Notes: generated by a model from the letters alone, not told the origin. Shown: positions 1 through 12,427, counted from the first letter of the stretch. The stretch is DNA of 64,000 bases from Myotis daubentonii (GCF_963259705.1 NC_081850.1:40757167-40821166), one strand, 5' to 3'. Program-made: numbers and translations.

Positions 1-69
1 GCAACGGCCCTTCTTTTGCCTATAATCCTAAGGCCAAACTCCTCTTTCTGATGTTCAAGGCCCAATATT

Positions 70-250
70 TTGGGCCCCACCTCACTTACTCAAACCTCCG
101 TTTACATTTTTTTCTACTTTATCTGGCCCAACGCTTCACCTTTGCTTTTGCAATTCTTGCCTAGAACATTCTACCAGCATACCCCCTTTACCTTCAAAGT
201 CCCATATATTCTTTAAGACCCAGCTGAAATATCACAACCTACCTAAACCC
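70..250 (+). repeat. L2-like relic
   Basis: TTTGCAATTCTTGCCTAGAA and AAGACCCAGCTGAAATATCA resemble the L2 3' end. Weak match. Confidence 0.35.
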
Positions 251-275
251 TGGCCAGACTAATCCCGCTTGATAG

Positions 276-515
276 TTAACCCGTTGTACGCCATAAGCGT
301 CTACACAGGCAAGCGGACCTTCCCCACACACCACGCGAGTCTATAGCCGCAAACCCTGCTATCAACTTTGGTCGCCCAATTTTAAAATCAGACTTGTTAG
401 TGACATCTCTGGGTTTGTAAAGAAAATTATGGTACCTAAATTCATACATACCCCAGTGCATATGGAAGAAATGGGGAAGATTTCCGTTTGGGACACGTGG
501 CAGTTAACTGGTTAA
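276..515. mobile_element. Possible piggyBac-type MITE (TTAA-flanked)
   Basis: A 240-base segment bounded by TTAA (276-279) and TTAA (512-515). The ends are imperfect inverted repeats: TTAACCCGTTGTACGCC on the left, and TTAACCAGTTAACTGCC as the reverse complement of the right end. TTAA target duplication and a CC-type terminus fit piggyBac elements, which are known in vesper bats. The small ORF inside is not recognisable as a transposase. Confidence 0.5.
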
Positions 516-2254
516 GAGTCTACTGAGCTCTAGGCACTAAAGCTAATACTGCTATAGTTAAGCATCATAGACCCTGTTTTACAAGACAGGAAACACAGCA
601 TGAAATCCATTCTACAAAATGTGATCCTATCTCTGACTCCTAAATCCAGTTTTATAGCTGTGCAAGACTATGCTGATAATAATCTCTTTTTGCAGTGAAT
701 ATATATATTTCTGTCTCTAGTATAAGCTATAACACATTCCTTACTGTTCCATGCCTAAAATCAGCAGTTAATAAATATTTAATAATTTGTTATTTATTTT
801 AACTTACTGTGTTACATTGATTTTTATAAAGATGCTCCTTATATAAATAATTTGCTTATATTGACATGTAAATAATAAATCATATTTTAATTGATTTAAT
901 TATATAACAAAACTTTTACATTAAATGAAACTATTAGATATAAAAGTATTCATTTTTTAAAGGCCAGGACTAGCATTTCTTGGATTTTTATTCTAGGGCT
1001 AACATTTTTCAAGGTCATAATTTTTTAATTAAGCCGAACACAATTTGGTACATGAAAGTCAAATTTGCTACCATTTTTACTGCACAGGGTTTAAAATGTT
1101 CCTTTTTAGAGGGAAGGGGCCAAAGCTCAATGTGTGAACATAACGCAAATGATGATGAAATAGCAAGTGCCTTGTCAACATAGTTACAGAAGGATGACAC
1201 TCGCAGGCTGTGCATTTCTATGCTGAACTCATTCAGATTTGGAGAAAATAGCTACCCGATCAGTTTCACTTTTACACCTGTCATCGCACTTACTTTAATG
1301 GACATTTACTTTTATCCCCAGCAATTATTTGTCACGTCACGCTTTAGTATTAAAAGCGGTTTTCAGTATTAGTCAGTGTAGCCTAAAAGAGCCACTGAAG
1401 GGAAAAGAAAACAGTTCCCACCCACATCTGTGCTTTGCTGTGTAACCTCCGTTTGTTCTTGCCCCTCCTCCTTTCTTTATAATGCCATTGAAAGGCAGTA
1501 TGTAGCCCATTGTTAATTCCCTTCTACTCATCAATTAAATCCTTAAACCCTCTTGGCTCATTATCTGAAAAGTCAGTTCCAGTATGTTAGGTTTACTCTA
1601 CGTAATTTAGCAGATTTCTACCTTTGGCTAAGCAATGAATGTTAGGAGTTACTATACATTTTTTTTTATCACCAAAATTGTGAAAACAGGAATAATTACT
1701 TAAAAAGAAATATTAGTAGTTCATTCTAAAAGAGAATGCGATGACAAGCGTGCTGGATGTTAAGCAAACAGTGGCCAACCATGAGCATTTTATATCATAA
1801 ACAATTTCACTTGCGTGTCAAGTATCCAGCCAACATGATCAGCACCATGGCCTGATGTGAAGCTTTGCTGGAGGCGAATGAGTGCCCTTGATCTACACTT
1901 GCACAGATTTTCTGCTCTCCTATGAGTAGGAGTAGTCGTCAATAAATGCAAAGCAAATAAATGACAAATATTTCTGAAGCTTCAGGTATGATCATCAGTT
2001 CCCCTCACTGCACTTGAGGAAGAGAGTAAATTCCACCAACAATGCCAAGAAGACCTCAGATCGCCTGATGAGATTTCCACTGGCACTCCAGGCTCAGGTT
2101 TGTTTTACTGGTGAAACGAAACCTGAAAGCCAGTACGTAGCAAAGCAAAATGTCCAGGCCCTAGAGCTAAAGCATCGAGATTCTTTTTCTTTTGTTACTT
2201 GCAACCTGCAAACAGCTCTACCGTGTCCCTCGAGTGGCATTTGTACCTCTAGAG

Positions 2255-2467
2255 CAGTGGTTCTCAACCTTCTGGCCCTTTAAATACAGTTCCTCATGTT
2301 GTGACCCAACCATAAAATTACTTTCGTTGCTACTTCATAACTGTAATGTTGCTACTGTTATGAATCGTAATGTAAATATCTGATATGCAGGATGGTCTTA
2401 GGCGACCCCTGGTGAAAGGGTCGTTTGACCGCCAAAGGGGTCACGACCCACGGGTTGAGAATGGCTG
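2255..2467. mobile_element. SPIN-like hAT MITE, copy 1
   Basis: A 213-base nonautonomous hAT element. It begins CAGTGGTTCTCAACC and ends with GGTTGAGAATGGCTG, one substitution from the reverse complement of the start. It is flanked by perfect 8-bp duplications CTCTAGAG (2247-2254 and 2468-2475). The interior (CATAAAATTACTTTCGTTGC, GATATGCAGGATGGTCTTAG) is shared with the copies at 30384 and 62258, in inverted orientation. Confidence 0.88.
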
Positions 2468-4004
2468 CTCTAGAGAGAAAGAGTAGACAGCTGTCAAGGG
2501 CTCCACTGTGCCCTTACCTAGCTAGACCTTTCTTACTTTTATCACCTCCCGAGTGTTGACAGAGCCACTCAAACCACGAGGCGACATTTGAGGTAATGGA
2601 GTTCTGTGCACATCTCTGGAAGTCTCTGATAGAAACTATGCTTCTTCGTTGAATGTGAAGAATAATTTTTTTTTTCTGATTTCTGGGAATGGTTCACAGG
2701 ACACAGACTTATGGGTCTACTAGAATATGTCACCAGGAGTCATCGTAATGCCGGTGCCTGAGTTTGGTCTTATAACATTTCTTAGAGGGGCAAAGTGATT
2801 ATCACAGCAGTTTCCAATCATCAATTTTCTTACCTGTCAATGTCCATGCACCTTACTAAATGCGAACACTTGAGAAGAGATACAAGGTGTTAATACCTTA
2901 GATCAGGTTCTTAAAGTGTATTCCCCCACCTTGACCCCAGCCAGCAACATCGGCATCACCTGAGAAATGGTCAGAAATACCAATTCTCAGGACAGCAATC
3001 TCCCCATTTTACCCAAAAAGGAACAGAAGTTCAAACAAGGTAAATGTAAAAGTGGGACTTCTTACTACAGAAGATGATTTAAACTGGGTCCTGAGGACTG
3101 CACTGTGCTGCGGCACAGTGGCAGTGAACAGCACATGTTCGGGGGATGGTACTGAACATGATGAAGCTGAAACTCTTAGGTTAAGGGGGGTGCGGTGGGG
3201 GGGGCTGGGATGGAGGCCAGAAACAAGCGTTTGTTTTCCCTCCCACCCCACCTCCGAGACAGGAAAAAGCCCTTGAAGAATTTATGCATGGATAACTCCA
3301 GCATATAGAGAAAGTGAACTCTGAAAGCAGTTGACATGTGTCTCCATTCTATTCTGCTTCTACTTCTTAAGCTGTTGACCCCTCTGACTAAACTCTGCAC
3401 TCTTGCCCCTAAAGGCATGGGTCTTAACTTGTACTGCTAATACTGCAACCTGAGTCCAGGGCCCTCCCTAAACCCAGAGGAGCCCCTCAGGTCTATCGCT
3501 ACCTTGGAATAGGCCTGCAAGATTGAATACCATGAAATTAGTGATCTCATTGATTGGGAAGAAGGAAATGACAGAATGAAGACTCCACAGGAACATGTGA
3601 CTGCTACAGTGATAGAATGGGACATGTCATGAATGCTATTATCCTGGGGTTTTGCTGACTACATCTCCCAGTGGTATTTTCATGCAGCAACAAAACATTT
3701 TTTTACCGTTTTATAGCTCACATGACAGAGATTTAAATCTTGACCACATCTGGACAATGCAAGACCAGAAAATCATTTCTTTCTTTTTTCTTCTTCTTCT
3801 TCATTTTGATTTTTTTTTTTTTACAATATACAAAATAAATCTCAGAAAATCATTTCAAATTAGACTGTGAACTCAAACACTTTTTAAGGTACGTGTTCAG
3901 CTAAAAAAAAAATCTGAAGGCTTTTACTCTCTGCACTCCCCAGGCTATTTAATTTACCCTGTGTAATTATTTGTAATAATTACAAGGTAAGGCAGTAGCC
4001 TTGC

Positions 4005-4145
4005 CAGTCACAAGTTCTGGGATCAAAGGACAACATGTGAATGCTGATTTCATCATTTATGAACAATGTCCCCTTGAGTAATTTATTCAACCTTTATATT
4101 CTGCTATTACATCATCATTTGTAAACATGAGTAAAAAGAGTACCT
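4005..4145 (+). repeat. MIR SINE, diverged
   Basis: CAAGTTCTGGGATCAAAGGA, TTCATCATTTATGAACAATG, CTTGAGTAATTTATTCAACC and CATCATTTGTAAACATGAG follow MIR order. Confidence 0.5.
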
Positions 4146-4271
4146 TCCCAGAGACTGGCCCCAGAAACCATATTTTCATGACATGTCTACTTGAACTTGA
4201 AATGGTGCTTGTGGCTCATGAAAACATGCAAAAAATTTGGCATACAATGAAACTAGTTTTAGGAAACTCAC

Positions 4272-4376
4272 CTGATCTCCTTCTTCTACCTCACAGAGTT
4301 TCTCCTCCGTTGCAGGATTAAAGACAGGAAATTTCTTGCCACTCACTGAATTATGCCATTCATTGTTTATGAAGAT
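4272..4376 (-). CDS. ALDH1A1: ALDH1A1 coding exon 2 (35 codons)
   Basis: On the minus strand this 105-base exon encodes 35 residues starting [16 protein letters not shown] and ending EVEEGDQ. It is bounded by a strong acceptor (a long pyrimidine tract ending CTCTCTACAG, about 4377-4400) and a CAG|GTGAG donor at 4272/4271. Both junctions are phase 0. The product is the first part of the NAD-binding Rossmann-like domain of aldehyde dehydrogenase class 1; the NPAT segment is a family hallmark. The last residue is Gln, where human ALDH1A1 has Lys by my recollection, a change made by one base in the final codon. The open frame extends on both sides, but those flanks are intron sequence. Confidence 0.95.
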
Positions 4377-4440
4377 CTGTAGAGAGGAAGAGAAAATAGA
4401 CAAACAGGCATTTAAATATTCAGCAAATTTGATTTTTTAA

Positions 4441-4650
4441 AATTAAATATATTTTTTATTGATTTCAGAGAAGGGAGAGGGAGAGAGACAAATATCAATG
4501 ATGACAGAGAATCACTGATCAGCTGCCTCCTGTATGGGCCCCACTGAGAGGATTGAGCCCACAACCAGGCATGGGCCCTGACCAGAATCCAACCATGACC
4601 TCCTGGTCCATAGGTCGATGTTCAACCACTGAGCCACACCAGCTGGGCTT
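4441..4650 (-). mobile_element. Ves SINE
   Basis: On the minus strand: AGCCCAGCTGGTGTGGCTCA at the head, then a box B-like GGTTGGATTCTGGTCA, CAGGAGGCAGCTGATCAGTG, a C/T-rich stretch and an AATCAATAAAAAATATATTT tail. tRNA-derived SINE of vesper bats. Lies in ALDH1A1 intron 1, in sense with the gene. Confidence 0.88.
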
Positions 4651-5399
4651 AACCTCCGTACTCTTGAATAAACAATTTAAAACTGAATTAAAGAACCTAG
4701 AAGCCAATAACTACACATTACCGAGACCTATAATATTCTGTACTATGATATTTGTGCACCCATTTAAAATAAATAAACAAGGGGGAGGAGAAGCCTTATT
4801 TGCCTGTTGACATCAATATAATTATTCATATGACAAAACAGCATCAATCTATGTATTTGGAGGCATTCAAAAGAACTGTAGTGCTAGCCCTGGAATTGAC
4901 AAGAAAATGATGTAAGCACGAATACATAAAGGGGATGGGGATGAAAAGCAGTTCAGATGAACAGACTAGATGTGCAAAGACACCTATCTGGAGGTACAGG
5001 AAAGATAGATGTATCAAGAAAATTCTTGTTTCTCTGGTAGGGATATGGAATACAGATGAGGACCATGAAATTCCTATTGTCCTTCATGAAGAATAAAAGA
5101 CACTGGCATCTTATTTCAACTTGAAGCAAAATAAATTGAGATTAAAATACTGACTTGCCCAACGTCTTTTAGAATGAATCAGCATTCTAGCTATCAAACA
5201 CACATTTTATAGAATCCTGTAATTACTCTTAAAGAGTATTTTCTTTTATGCATCTCTAGCCCTTACCTTTGTATTTTTTCCCCAAGGGATGGCTGGGAAA
5301 GACCTTAATCAAAGTGTCCCAAATTCAGCTCACAGTCATCTCTAGCTTTATGCTGCTCTTAACTCAAATTAAGCTCTAAAATGTGCTCAAGTACATTCA

Positions 5400-5401
<2 letters not shown>

Positions 5402-5459
<58 letters not shown>
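5402..5459 (+). repeat. (CT)n microsatellite
   Basis: Uninterrupted CT repeat of about 29 units followed by a short TA run. Confidence 0.98.
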
Positions 5460-5468
<9 letters not shown>

Positions 5469-5734
5469 CTTTCCCTCTCCTGTTAATGAGAAGCACAATT
5501 CGTAATCATCCTTTTGGATGACTTTGTTCTATACTATCATAAAGAAACTTACTTACTTTGTTCTCCCTACCGCCCCCCTCCAACTTCTAACTAAAATTTA
5601 ATTTAATTTTCACCCAGTTATCATAATCTTCTGAAATCAGCCTAGTTCAGATTTTGTCCCCTCCTCAGAACATTTAGGTGGTTCTTGTTTACAAATTCCT
5701 TAGCATGATAATAAGGTGGCTTATGACCTCACTT

Positions 5735-5945
5735 TTCCAACCCTTTGTCCTATTATTTCCTCAGTTTACCTTTGTTTCAGCCTCCTTTTGCTGTCTCAAG
5801 TACCATGCCCTTAGGCTCCACACACCTTTTATGCATGCTGTTTCTCAGGTGGAGTTTTACTCTTCTCTTGTACTCATACCTCAACTTGTCCTAAAAATGT
5901 CATCAACTCATGAAGATTTTACTAGTTCCACTTGGATTTAACCTC
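5735..5945 (+). repeat. L2 LINE fragment
   Basis: CCTTTTGCTGTCTCAAGTAC, CCTTTTATGCATGCTGTTTC and ACTTGTCCTAAAAATGTCAT resemble the L2 3' region. Diverged. Confidence 0.5.
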
Positions 5946-6449
5946 TTTTTTCCCCTCTAACATAGTGTCTTAGTATCCTATTAAATTACTTATTATGTTC
6001 TGCTTTGTGTTAAAGTTAGAATCTACATATCAGCTCATCTAATTCCAAACAAAAAAACTAAAGACATCATGGTACTTGCCTAGATTTTTTAGCCAGTCTG
6101 CAAAATTTGCATCAAATTCATTTCTAAATTTTTAATTTTCCCTTACTTCTACCCTAAAGATAGTATGACCTCTTTAGACTTTATAGCTTTTAAACTAAGA
6201 GCACAAGTCTCACCCTGTCAGAGACATACCCAGAATTCCATCCTTCTACTGTATAATTTCATGAAAAAAACAAATAAAAACGAGATATAGAATTAATTAT
6301 ATTTTGTTGGTCCTGTGGTGTGAATACTTATAAAAACTTTAATATCATCTCTTGTGACCAAATTTAGATATTTTTTTTGCAGCTTGAGCTCTTAAGCTAC
6401 TTGCAGAGTATAACTTGGCCTTTTTGGGCTCTGAAACTGCCTGAAGTCA

Positions 6450-6905
6450 GATCCCAACCGCCAACCCCAGGGCTCCCTCCAACACCCCATGCCTCTACTG
6501 ATTGTACTGTTTGATAAATTGTAGTCCTTGCTTCGTTGTTAAATAATACTCCTTGTACTGTAATTGTGTGATCAAAGAGAGCTCTTGTCTATAGGCCTGG
6601 GCCAAAACTAGGACTTGATAAATGGTTAATCATATATTACCCATTGTTCTCACCTCACAACTTCACTTGCTAGATCACTGAGTCACTGAAAGTCCAGTTG
6701 CCCCCACCAATCAAAAAGCACATGATGGAAGTTTATGATCTTTTCCCCCAGCAACCCATCTCTTTGATCATCAGCTCCTTGCAACTTTTGCCTTTATAAA
6801 CCCTGTCCTATCCCCTCCATTTTGGAACATTTTCTTGGTTCATACCAAGGGCTATGTTTCCCAGTTTGCAAATTGTTACCTGAATAAATTCTCTGTACCT
6901 TTCTT
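6450..6905 (+). mobile_element. Probable solo LTR of a class I endogenous retrovirus
   Basis: The segment has LTR-like signals in order: a CCAATCAAAAAG stretch, a TATAAA box in CCTTTATAAACCC (about 6794-6800), a U3/R-like region, and an AATAAA (6883-6888) shortly before the end. No internal coding region is next to it. The borders are approximate, and neither a 4-5-bp duplication nor clean TG...CA ends could be fixed. Confidence 0.5.
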
Positions 6906-6922
6906 TAAAAAGATATCTCCAG

Positions 6923-7123
6923 CCCTAGCCAGTTTGTCTCAGTAGATAGAGCGCCAGCCTGTGGACTGAAGGGTCTTGAGTTTGATTCCGGTTAAGACAC
7001 ATGCCAGGCTTATGGCCTCAATCCCCAGTAGGGGGCGTGCAGGAGGCAGCCAATCAATGATTCTCTCTCATCACTGATGTTTCTCTCTCTCTCCGTCTCA
7101 CTCCCTCTCTGAAACCAATTTAA
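6923..7123 (+). mobile_element. Ves SINE, first of a serial pair
   Basis: CCCTAGCCAGTTTGTCTCAG head, GAGTTTGATTCCGGTTAAG, CAGGAGGCAGCCAATCAATG and a CT-rich 3' part. Its A/T-rich tail has grown into a TG/TA microsatellite (7124-7210). Confidence 0.88.
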
Positions 7124-7124
7124 A

Positions 7125-7164
<40 letters not shown>

Positions 7165-7210
7165 ATATGTGTATATATGTATGTATGTATATATATATAT
7201 ATATATATAT
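7124..7210 (+). repeat. (TA)(TG)(TA) compound microsatellite
   Basis: TG run flanked by TA runs, between two Ves SINEs. Grown from the A/T-rich tail of the first one. Confidence 0.95.
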
Positions 7211-7216
7211 CTTCAG

Positions 7217-7419
7217 CCTGGCCAGTGTTGTACAGTGGTTGAGAATCATGGTTGGATTCTTGGTCAAAGCACATGCCTGGGTTGTGGCTCTATCCCCAGT
7301 AGGGGGCATGCAGGAGACAGCCGATCAATGATTCTCTCTCATCATTGATGTTTCTATCTCTCTCTTCCTCTCCCTTCCTCTCTGAAATCAATAAAATATA
7401 AAAAATGCACTCTCTCTTT
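7217..7419 (+). mobile_element. Ves SINE, second of a serial pair
   Basis: CCTGGCCAGTGTTGTACAG head through CAGGAGACAGCCGATCAATG to the GAAATCAATAAAATATA tail. Followed by AAAAAGATATTTCCAG, which matches the sequence before the first SINE. Confidence 0.88.
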
Positions 7420-7859
7420 AAAAAAAGATATTTCCAGATTTTGGTTTTCAGATGAAACTTTGCAGCTCATACTTGAGTCCCCCTAGGTCTGTGATAATTT
7501 GAAGTTTCAAGTTCTCAATAATACATCTCTTGATGTATTATAGCTTATTTTACTGTTGTATCTAAGCTATGTCTGAAAAACCCAGTTCAAATGAAAGTCA
7601 GTGAATGTTTTATAAATGAGAATTAACCTAAAATAAGGACACAAGTTTATCTAGCAGCCTCAGGCAGCTAATGAGACCAACGATGACCCCAAATTACCAG
7701 CAACTGCTCTGCATTATTCAGTTTTAACCTTTCATATAGGAGGACGCTGTGAGCTCAACTTTTGTTTGAATTTGTGTTTATATTCACATAATCCAAATGG
7801 TCACTTTTTTTTTTCCTCCAGAAAAGTGTTTATCAAGTACTGAGTAAACACCTGTCTCA

Positions 7860-8440
7860 TTATTTGGAAGGTACAAGGGGAAAATGAGAGATGAGTGAGA
7901 CATGAGGAGGCTCATGATTTATGAAGAGAGTGCATTTATATCAAGATCAGCTGGTAAAGAATTGAAGGTTGTGCAATAAAATCACCAAAGCAGTGCTTTT
8001 TAGTTAATAAATTGCAGAGCGGAACTCTGGGCAGAGAGGGACGTGGGCTAGAAGAATGCATCCTTGAGGGGTAGGATTGGATTGGTGGAAAAAGAAAAAC
8101 AATGAGCAGAGGGAGGGGATGTGCTGAGATATTTGTAACAGTGAGGAGATTAGCCTGGGACCGAGAGCTCCAGTGGAAACAAGTCGGAGATAAGTTCTGA
8201 CAGTGAAAATGAGGCCAGTTTGTGGTGGATCTTGCTCTCCAAAGGGAGAATTTGGACTCTATTCTGGCTATAATAAAGGAGTGACAGGATCAAATAAGTG
8301 TTTTTAGGAAACCTGATTTTAATGTCCCCAGGTGGATTTAAAGTAGAGCAAGCAGAGTCCTGATATTAGTTGAAATCATTTTAACATTCCAGGCTTGGGG
8401 ACATGAGGCTTTAGAGTACCGTGACATAGCGCTATAGTCT
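7860..8440 (+). repeat. Ancient interspersed repeat, family not assigned
   Basis: Purine-rich stretch with TCTATTCTGGCTATAATAAA, GGAGTGACAGGATCAAATAA and AATCATTTTAACATTCCAG. This order (tract of G/A, 'gagtgacaggatc') recurs widely in mammals, but I cannot name the family. Confidence 0.35.
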
Positions 8441-8729
8441 GAAAATTATGAGTTGTATACATTCTCCCCCAAACAGAGGCCTTTCAGCATAACAACAGAA
8501 CTCAGCACAAATAACGGCATGATCTGGTTGCTATAAAGATCAAGAATTGCATCATTCTTTTCCTTCCTCTGAGCTGTGGAGAATTAATTGGTAGGGTCGG
8601 TCTACCTTAATGATTTGGGGGGGGTGTGTGCAATTTTATTGGCTTTACATTTGACATTTGCTTCCATCTAACTGTGAGACCAAATGTTTTTTTAATAATC
8701 CTCCTTCCTGTGGTTTTATAAAATAGTTA

Positions 8730-9271
8730 CAGTAGTCCCACTTACCTGCCAGGGATAATTTCCAAGACCCCCAGAGGAAGCTTAAAACTGTGGAGAGTAC
8801 CAAGCCCTATATATACACTATGTTCTTTTCTATACATACATACATACCCATGATAAAGTTTTATTTATGTTAACCATAGTAAGAGATCAGCAACAACAAC
8901 TAATAGAATAATTATACGAACACACTGGAATAAAACATATGTGAATGTGGTGTTATTAAGTAGAATAAGGGTTACTTGAATACAAACACTGTGACACTGT
9001 AACAGTCGATCTGATAACCCAGTGGGGCCCCGAAGTGACTAACAGGTGGGTGAGCATGTACTAATGGGTGGGGAGTGTCTACAGTGTGGAGATGCTGGAC
9101 AAAGGGATGGTTTGGGATTGGGGTGGGACAGAGAAGGACTCAGAATGGCATGAAATTTAAAACTTATAAATTGTTTATTTCTGGAATTTTCCATTGAATA
9201 TTTTTGGATGTGGTTGACAGAGGATAACTGAAATTGCAAAAAACAAAACCATGGATAAAGGAAAAGTACTG
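8730..9271. mobile_element. Tigger/MER44-type (pogo) DNA transposon
   Basis: A 542-base nonautonomous element. The left end is CAGTAGTCCCACTTACCTG, followed by CCAAGACCCCCAGAGGAAG and CCCTATATATACACTATG; the right end is AAAAGTACTG. A TA lies on each side (8728-8729 and 9272-9273), as expected for pogo/Tigger insertion. No transposase frame survives. Confidence 0.75.
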
Positions 9272-10014
9272 TATATGGAAAAATGTAGGTTAACAAATAT
9301 TTATTACAATGATTATGACACCTATTTAGGCCTGTTGAACTGCACTCTCATTTCCCTCCCTTTGTTCATTTTCTATTTGTTATTTGCCTTTAGTAAGTTC
9401 AGAGGAGATGGAATCAGGCTGTAAAAAGAAAAAGAAAAAAAAAATTCTTGGGTCCTATTTAACCATTATATGTTCTAATTATGAATTTTGGAATCAGGAT
9501 ATATGTGAATAATGTATATAGATATATATTAAACCTCAACTGAAAGTTCACAATATTGATTGGAAATTGTGTCTATGCATTTGTACTTCAAGTGCTTCTT
9601 ATATGGGGAAAGAATCAATGACAATGTTGAGGCAACTTAAAAATTGATTTTACTCTTACATTTTTTATATGTCATATTTTAGGGGATGTATCATATGACA
9701 TTAGATTTTCAAAAGTGGCTGTTTTCTGAATGTATTTTAGTGTCCAAATCATACTTTAAAAAATATTTTCCAAGTAAAAAATTACTGTCTTAATGTGTTT
9801 GATATAAAGCTACAATTCTAAATTAATAAGTCCTTTCTTCAAAGTATTTCTGCCTTAGATCAAACTAAATTTGACTAATAAGCAAAACAAAACTCATTAG
9901 CCTTACAGGTTGAGAAAAGATTTTGGAACATGTTAGCTTTAGGATGAGAGAGCCCCTGACTCCCTCCAACAGATATTCAGGATGCCCTATATTCATAGTA
10001 TCTCTGTTTCTTTG

Positions 10015-10225
10015 CATTGAATTTATTGGGGTGACATTGATTAATAAAATCATATAGGCTTTAGGCATTCAATTCTATAATACATCATCTGTATATTGTA
10101 CTGTATGTTCACCACCCAGGTCAAGTCCCCTTCTGTCACCATTTATCTCCCTTTTACCCTCTCCTACCTCCCTCTATCCCCTTTCCCTCTGATAATCACC
10201 ATGCTTTTATCTGGGTCTATGATTT
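10015..10225 (-). mobile_element. L1 3' UTR fragment, antisense
   Basis: Contains TTTATTGGGGTGACATTGAT, GTTCACCACCCAGGTCAAG, CCTTCTGTCACCATTTATC and CCCTCTGATAATCACCATG. This is the antisense 3' UTR of a bat L1 lineage. Confidence 0.65.
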
Positions 10226-12217
10226 TTATTTTTTTTATTTTTTGCTTAACCCCTTCACTTTTCCCACCTAGCCCTGCAAGTCACATCATCTCCAGGGGCT
10301 GGAACCAAGCCAGTGGCTCTAGATATTATAAGGGAAGTCAGTGCTTTCTTGGTGGCAGAGAGATTTCACAGATCACATATTAAATACCCAAAGTATTTCT
10401 CAAGGGTGAGAGAGGTGATGCGATTCCCCTTTTTATGTCACCTGTGAAAATATCCAAACCTGAGAGCCCCAGTCTCAGCGTGTGGAGTTGTTGTAAATGT
10501 ACAGAGAGCGATGGGTTTTGTAAATGTGTAAACCTTTTCTCAGTTTAGGCACCAAATCCCTTCCCCTTTACCCCCAAAAATAACAAAACACAAAACTTTG
10601 GAAGAGGGGTAGAAAGAATGAGATGCAGGTTGAATAATTGGAGACTGAACAAAAGTCAGGTGGGGACGTTAAATATTTAAAAGAATCAAAGCTTCAAAGC
10701 TAGATTTCTGGCAACTACTTTCAATCCAAACCCTAAGGCAGCAAAGCAAAATGTTGAGACTCAGAGTAAAAAAAAAAAATCTAAAAGGAAATTAAGGAGG
10801 AAATAACAGATGGGAGGAAAATATTTAACTGCAGTAAAAGGAATGAAAACAAAACAAGAAAGTGACCAAAACAGAAGTAGGAGAAATACAAATTTCCTTT
10901 GATTTCTGTTTTATATTATAGTCTGACTTCAGTGACATAAGTGTACACTCTTACTTTCTTGTTTTAAAAACCTCTTCAGCCTTTTCAATGCTGGGGAATA
11001 GAAAAGCATTTCTGTTTTGAACCACATCTTCACCATGTCCCACAAATGACAAAAATCCCTATCAACAATTTCTGTACATCATATGTTCTCTGTATTAAAG
11101 AGGTAAAATAGAGAAGCACCAGCAAGTTCTATACATATTTAATAGTTAGCAATATCAAGACCCAATAGTATAATACTTACATATAAGCCTTCTTCCTGCT
11201 AAGGAAAATGCAAAATGTAGAGCCTAATTTAGTTGTTTGTTATTTATATTTCTTTGACTTTTAAGAAAGTATTGGGAGAGTATTGCAAATAGTAAGATAA
11301 TGGGACTTAGGGTGGGAAGTACTTTGTTCAGGCAAAGTTTCAAGATCTGTGATAATTGTGCAGATTCTCAGCAAACAAATTTCCTTTAGCAAGTCCAACA
11401 TTACAATAAAGGTACCAGGTAGATATGTAATATAAAAAATTAAAATAGCAAAATTCAGTCTATGTAATCAATGCCTCTATTTGTGGGAGCTTTAAATATG
11501 CACATGCACACACACATGCTCTTTTCTAATTTGCTTATTAGTAGTGGATTTTAATAAAATATTTAATTATAAAGCAATTATTACTCATGTTCTTTTGAAC
11601 TTAGCTCTGTCTGTTGCCACTGACATCTGGTACATGTGTAATGTATCTGGCTGCAATTATAATAGCATCATGAAAACCCAAACCAACACCAGCATCACCC
11701 AAGCCAGACAATTGCTATTTAGAAACAACTGTGTCATCATTTTATCAATACCTGTATTCTCACGAGATTTCTTCATGCCTGTGTGTGTTATATCAGCCCG
11801 TGGATTACCCATGCCACTTCAGGGCATTTCCTTAACTTTGGGTTGCTCTTCAAATGCATTGCTACTTATTCTCTTTAAGGGTTTTTCTCACTCAACCCTC
11901 TCATTCCAGCAAGTAGGTAACAACAAATTCATTAGGCAAAGTCCAATTTAAAAGAACCTTGTGAACACCTGTAGTACTGAGAGTCCTTATGAAATGGGGA
12001 TAATACCCTCTCTTAAGGTATGTATGACTTACTTTAGTATTTTTGTTAGATTTCTTGAAGCCAGGTAGGTGCCAGACAACAAAATATAACCAATAAAGAA
12101 AAAACAATTTGCCATCCTCAGAGATGAGCTAACATATCGCACTCATGAATGTTTATCTCCCGGGAGCAAAATTAATGGTAAGTTCCACCACTGGGCTGTG
12201 GCCATAATCTGATTCTT

Positions 12218-12427
12218 TTTTTTATTTTATTGATTTTTTACAGAGATAAAGGGAGAGGGGCAGAGAGTCAGAAACAACGATGAGAGAGAAACATCGATCA
12301 GCTGCCTCCTGCACACCCCTTCCTGGGGATGTGCTCGCAACCACGGTACATGCCCTTGACCGGAATCGAACCTGGGACTTTTCAGTCCTCAGGCCGACAC
12401 TCTATCCACTGAGCCAAACCGGTTAGG
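12218..12427 (-). mobile_element. Ves SINE
   Basis: Minus strand: CCCTAACCGGTTTGGCTCAG head and AATAAAATAAAAAAA tail. Target duplication GCCATAATCTGATTCTT (12201-12217) against GCCATAATCTAATTCTT (12428-12444), 16 of 17 bases equal. Confidence 0.92.

Larger units (their letters stand above)
1..4271 (-). other. ALDH1A1 intron 2 (partial)
   Basis: Starts with the exon 2 donor at 4271 on the minus strand and runs off the left edge. It contains the piggyBac-like and hAT MITEs listed below, a likely L2 3'-end relic at about 70-250, and MIR fragments. The stretches 516-2246 and 2476-4000 otherwise hold nothing I recognise, apart from a G-rich patch at 3185-3209. Confidence 0.85.

Noticed and set aside
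3185..3209. G-rich patch as a regulatory quadruplex
   Set aside because: The runs are uneven and it sits deep in an intron. Much weaker than the tract at 38296.
4176..4403. Reading the whole 75-codon minus-strand frame as one exon
   Set aside because: Splice sites and family match limit the exon to 4272-4376; the rest is intron.
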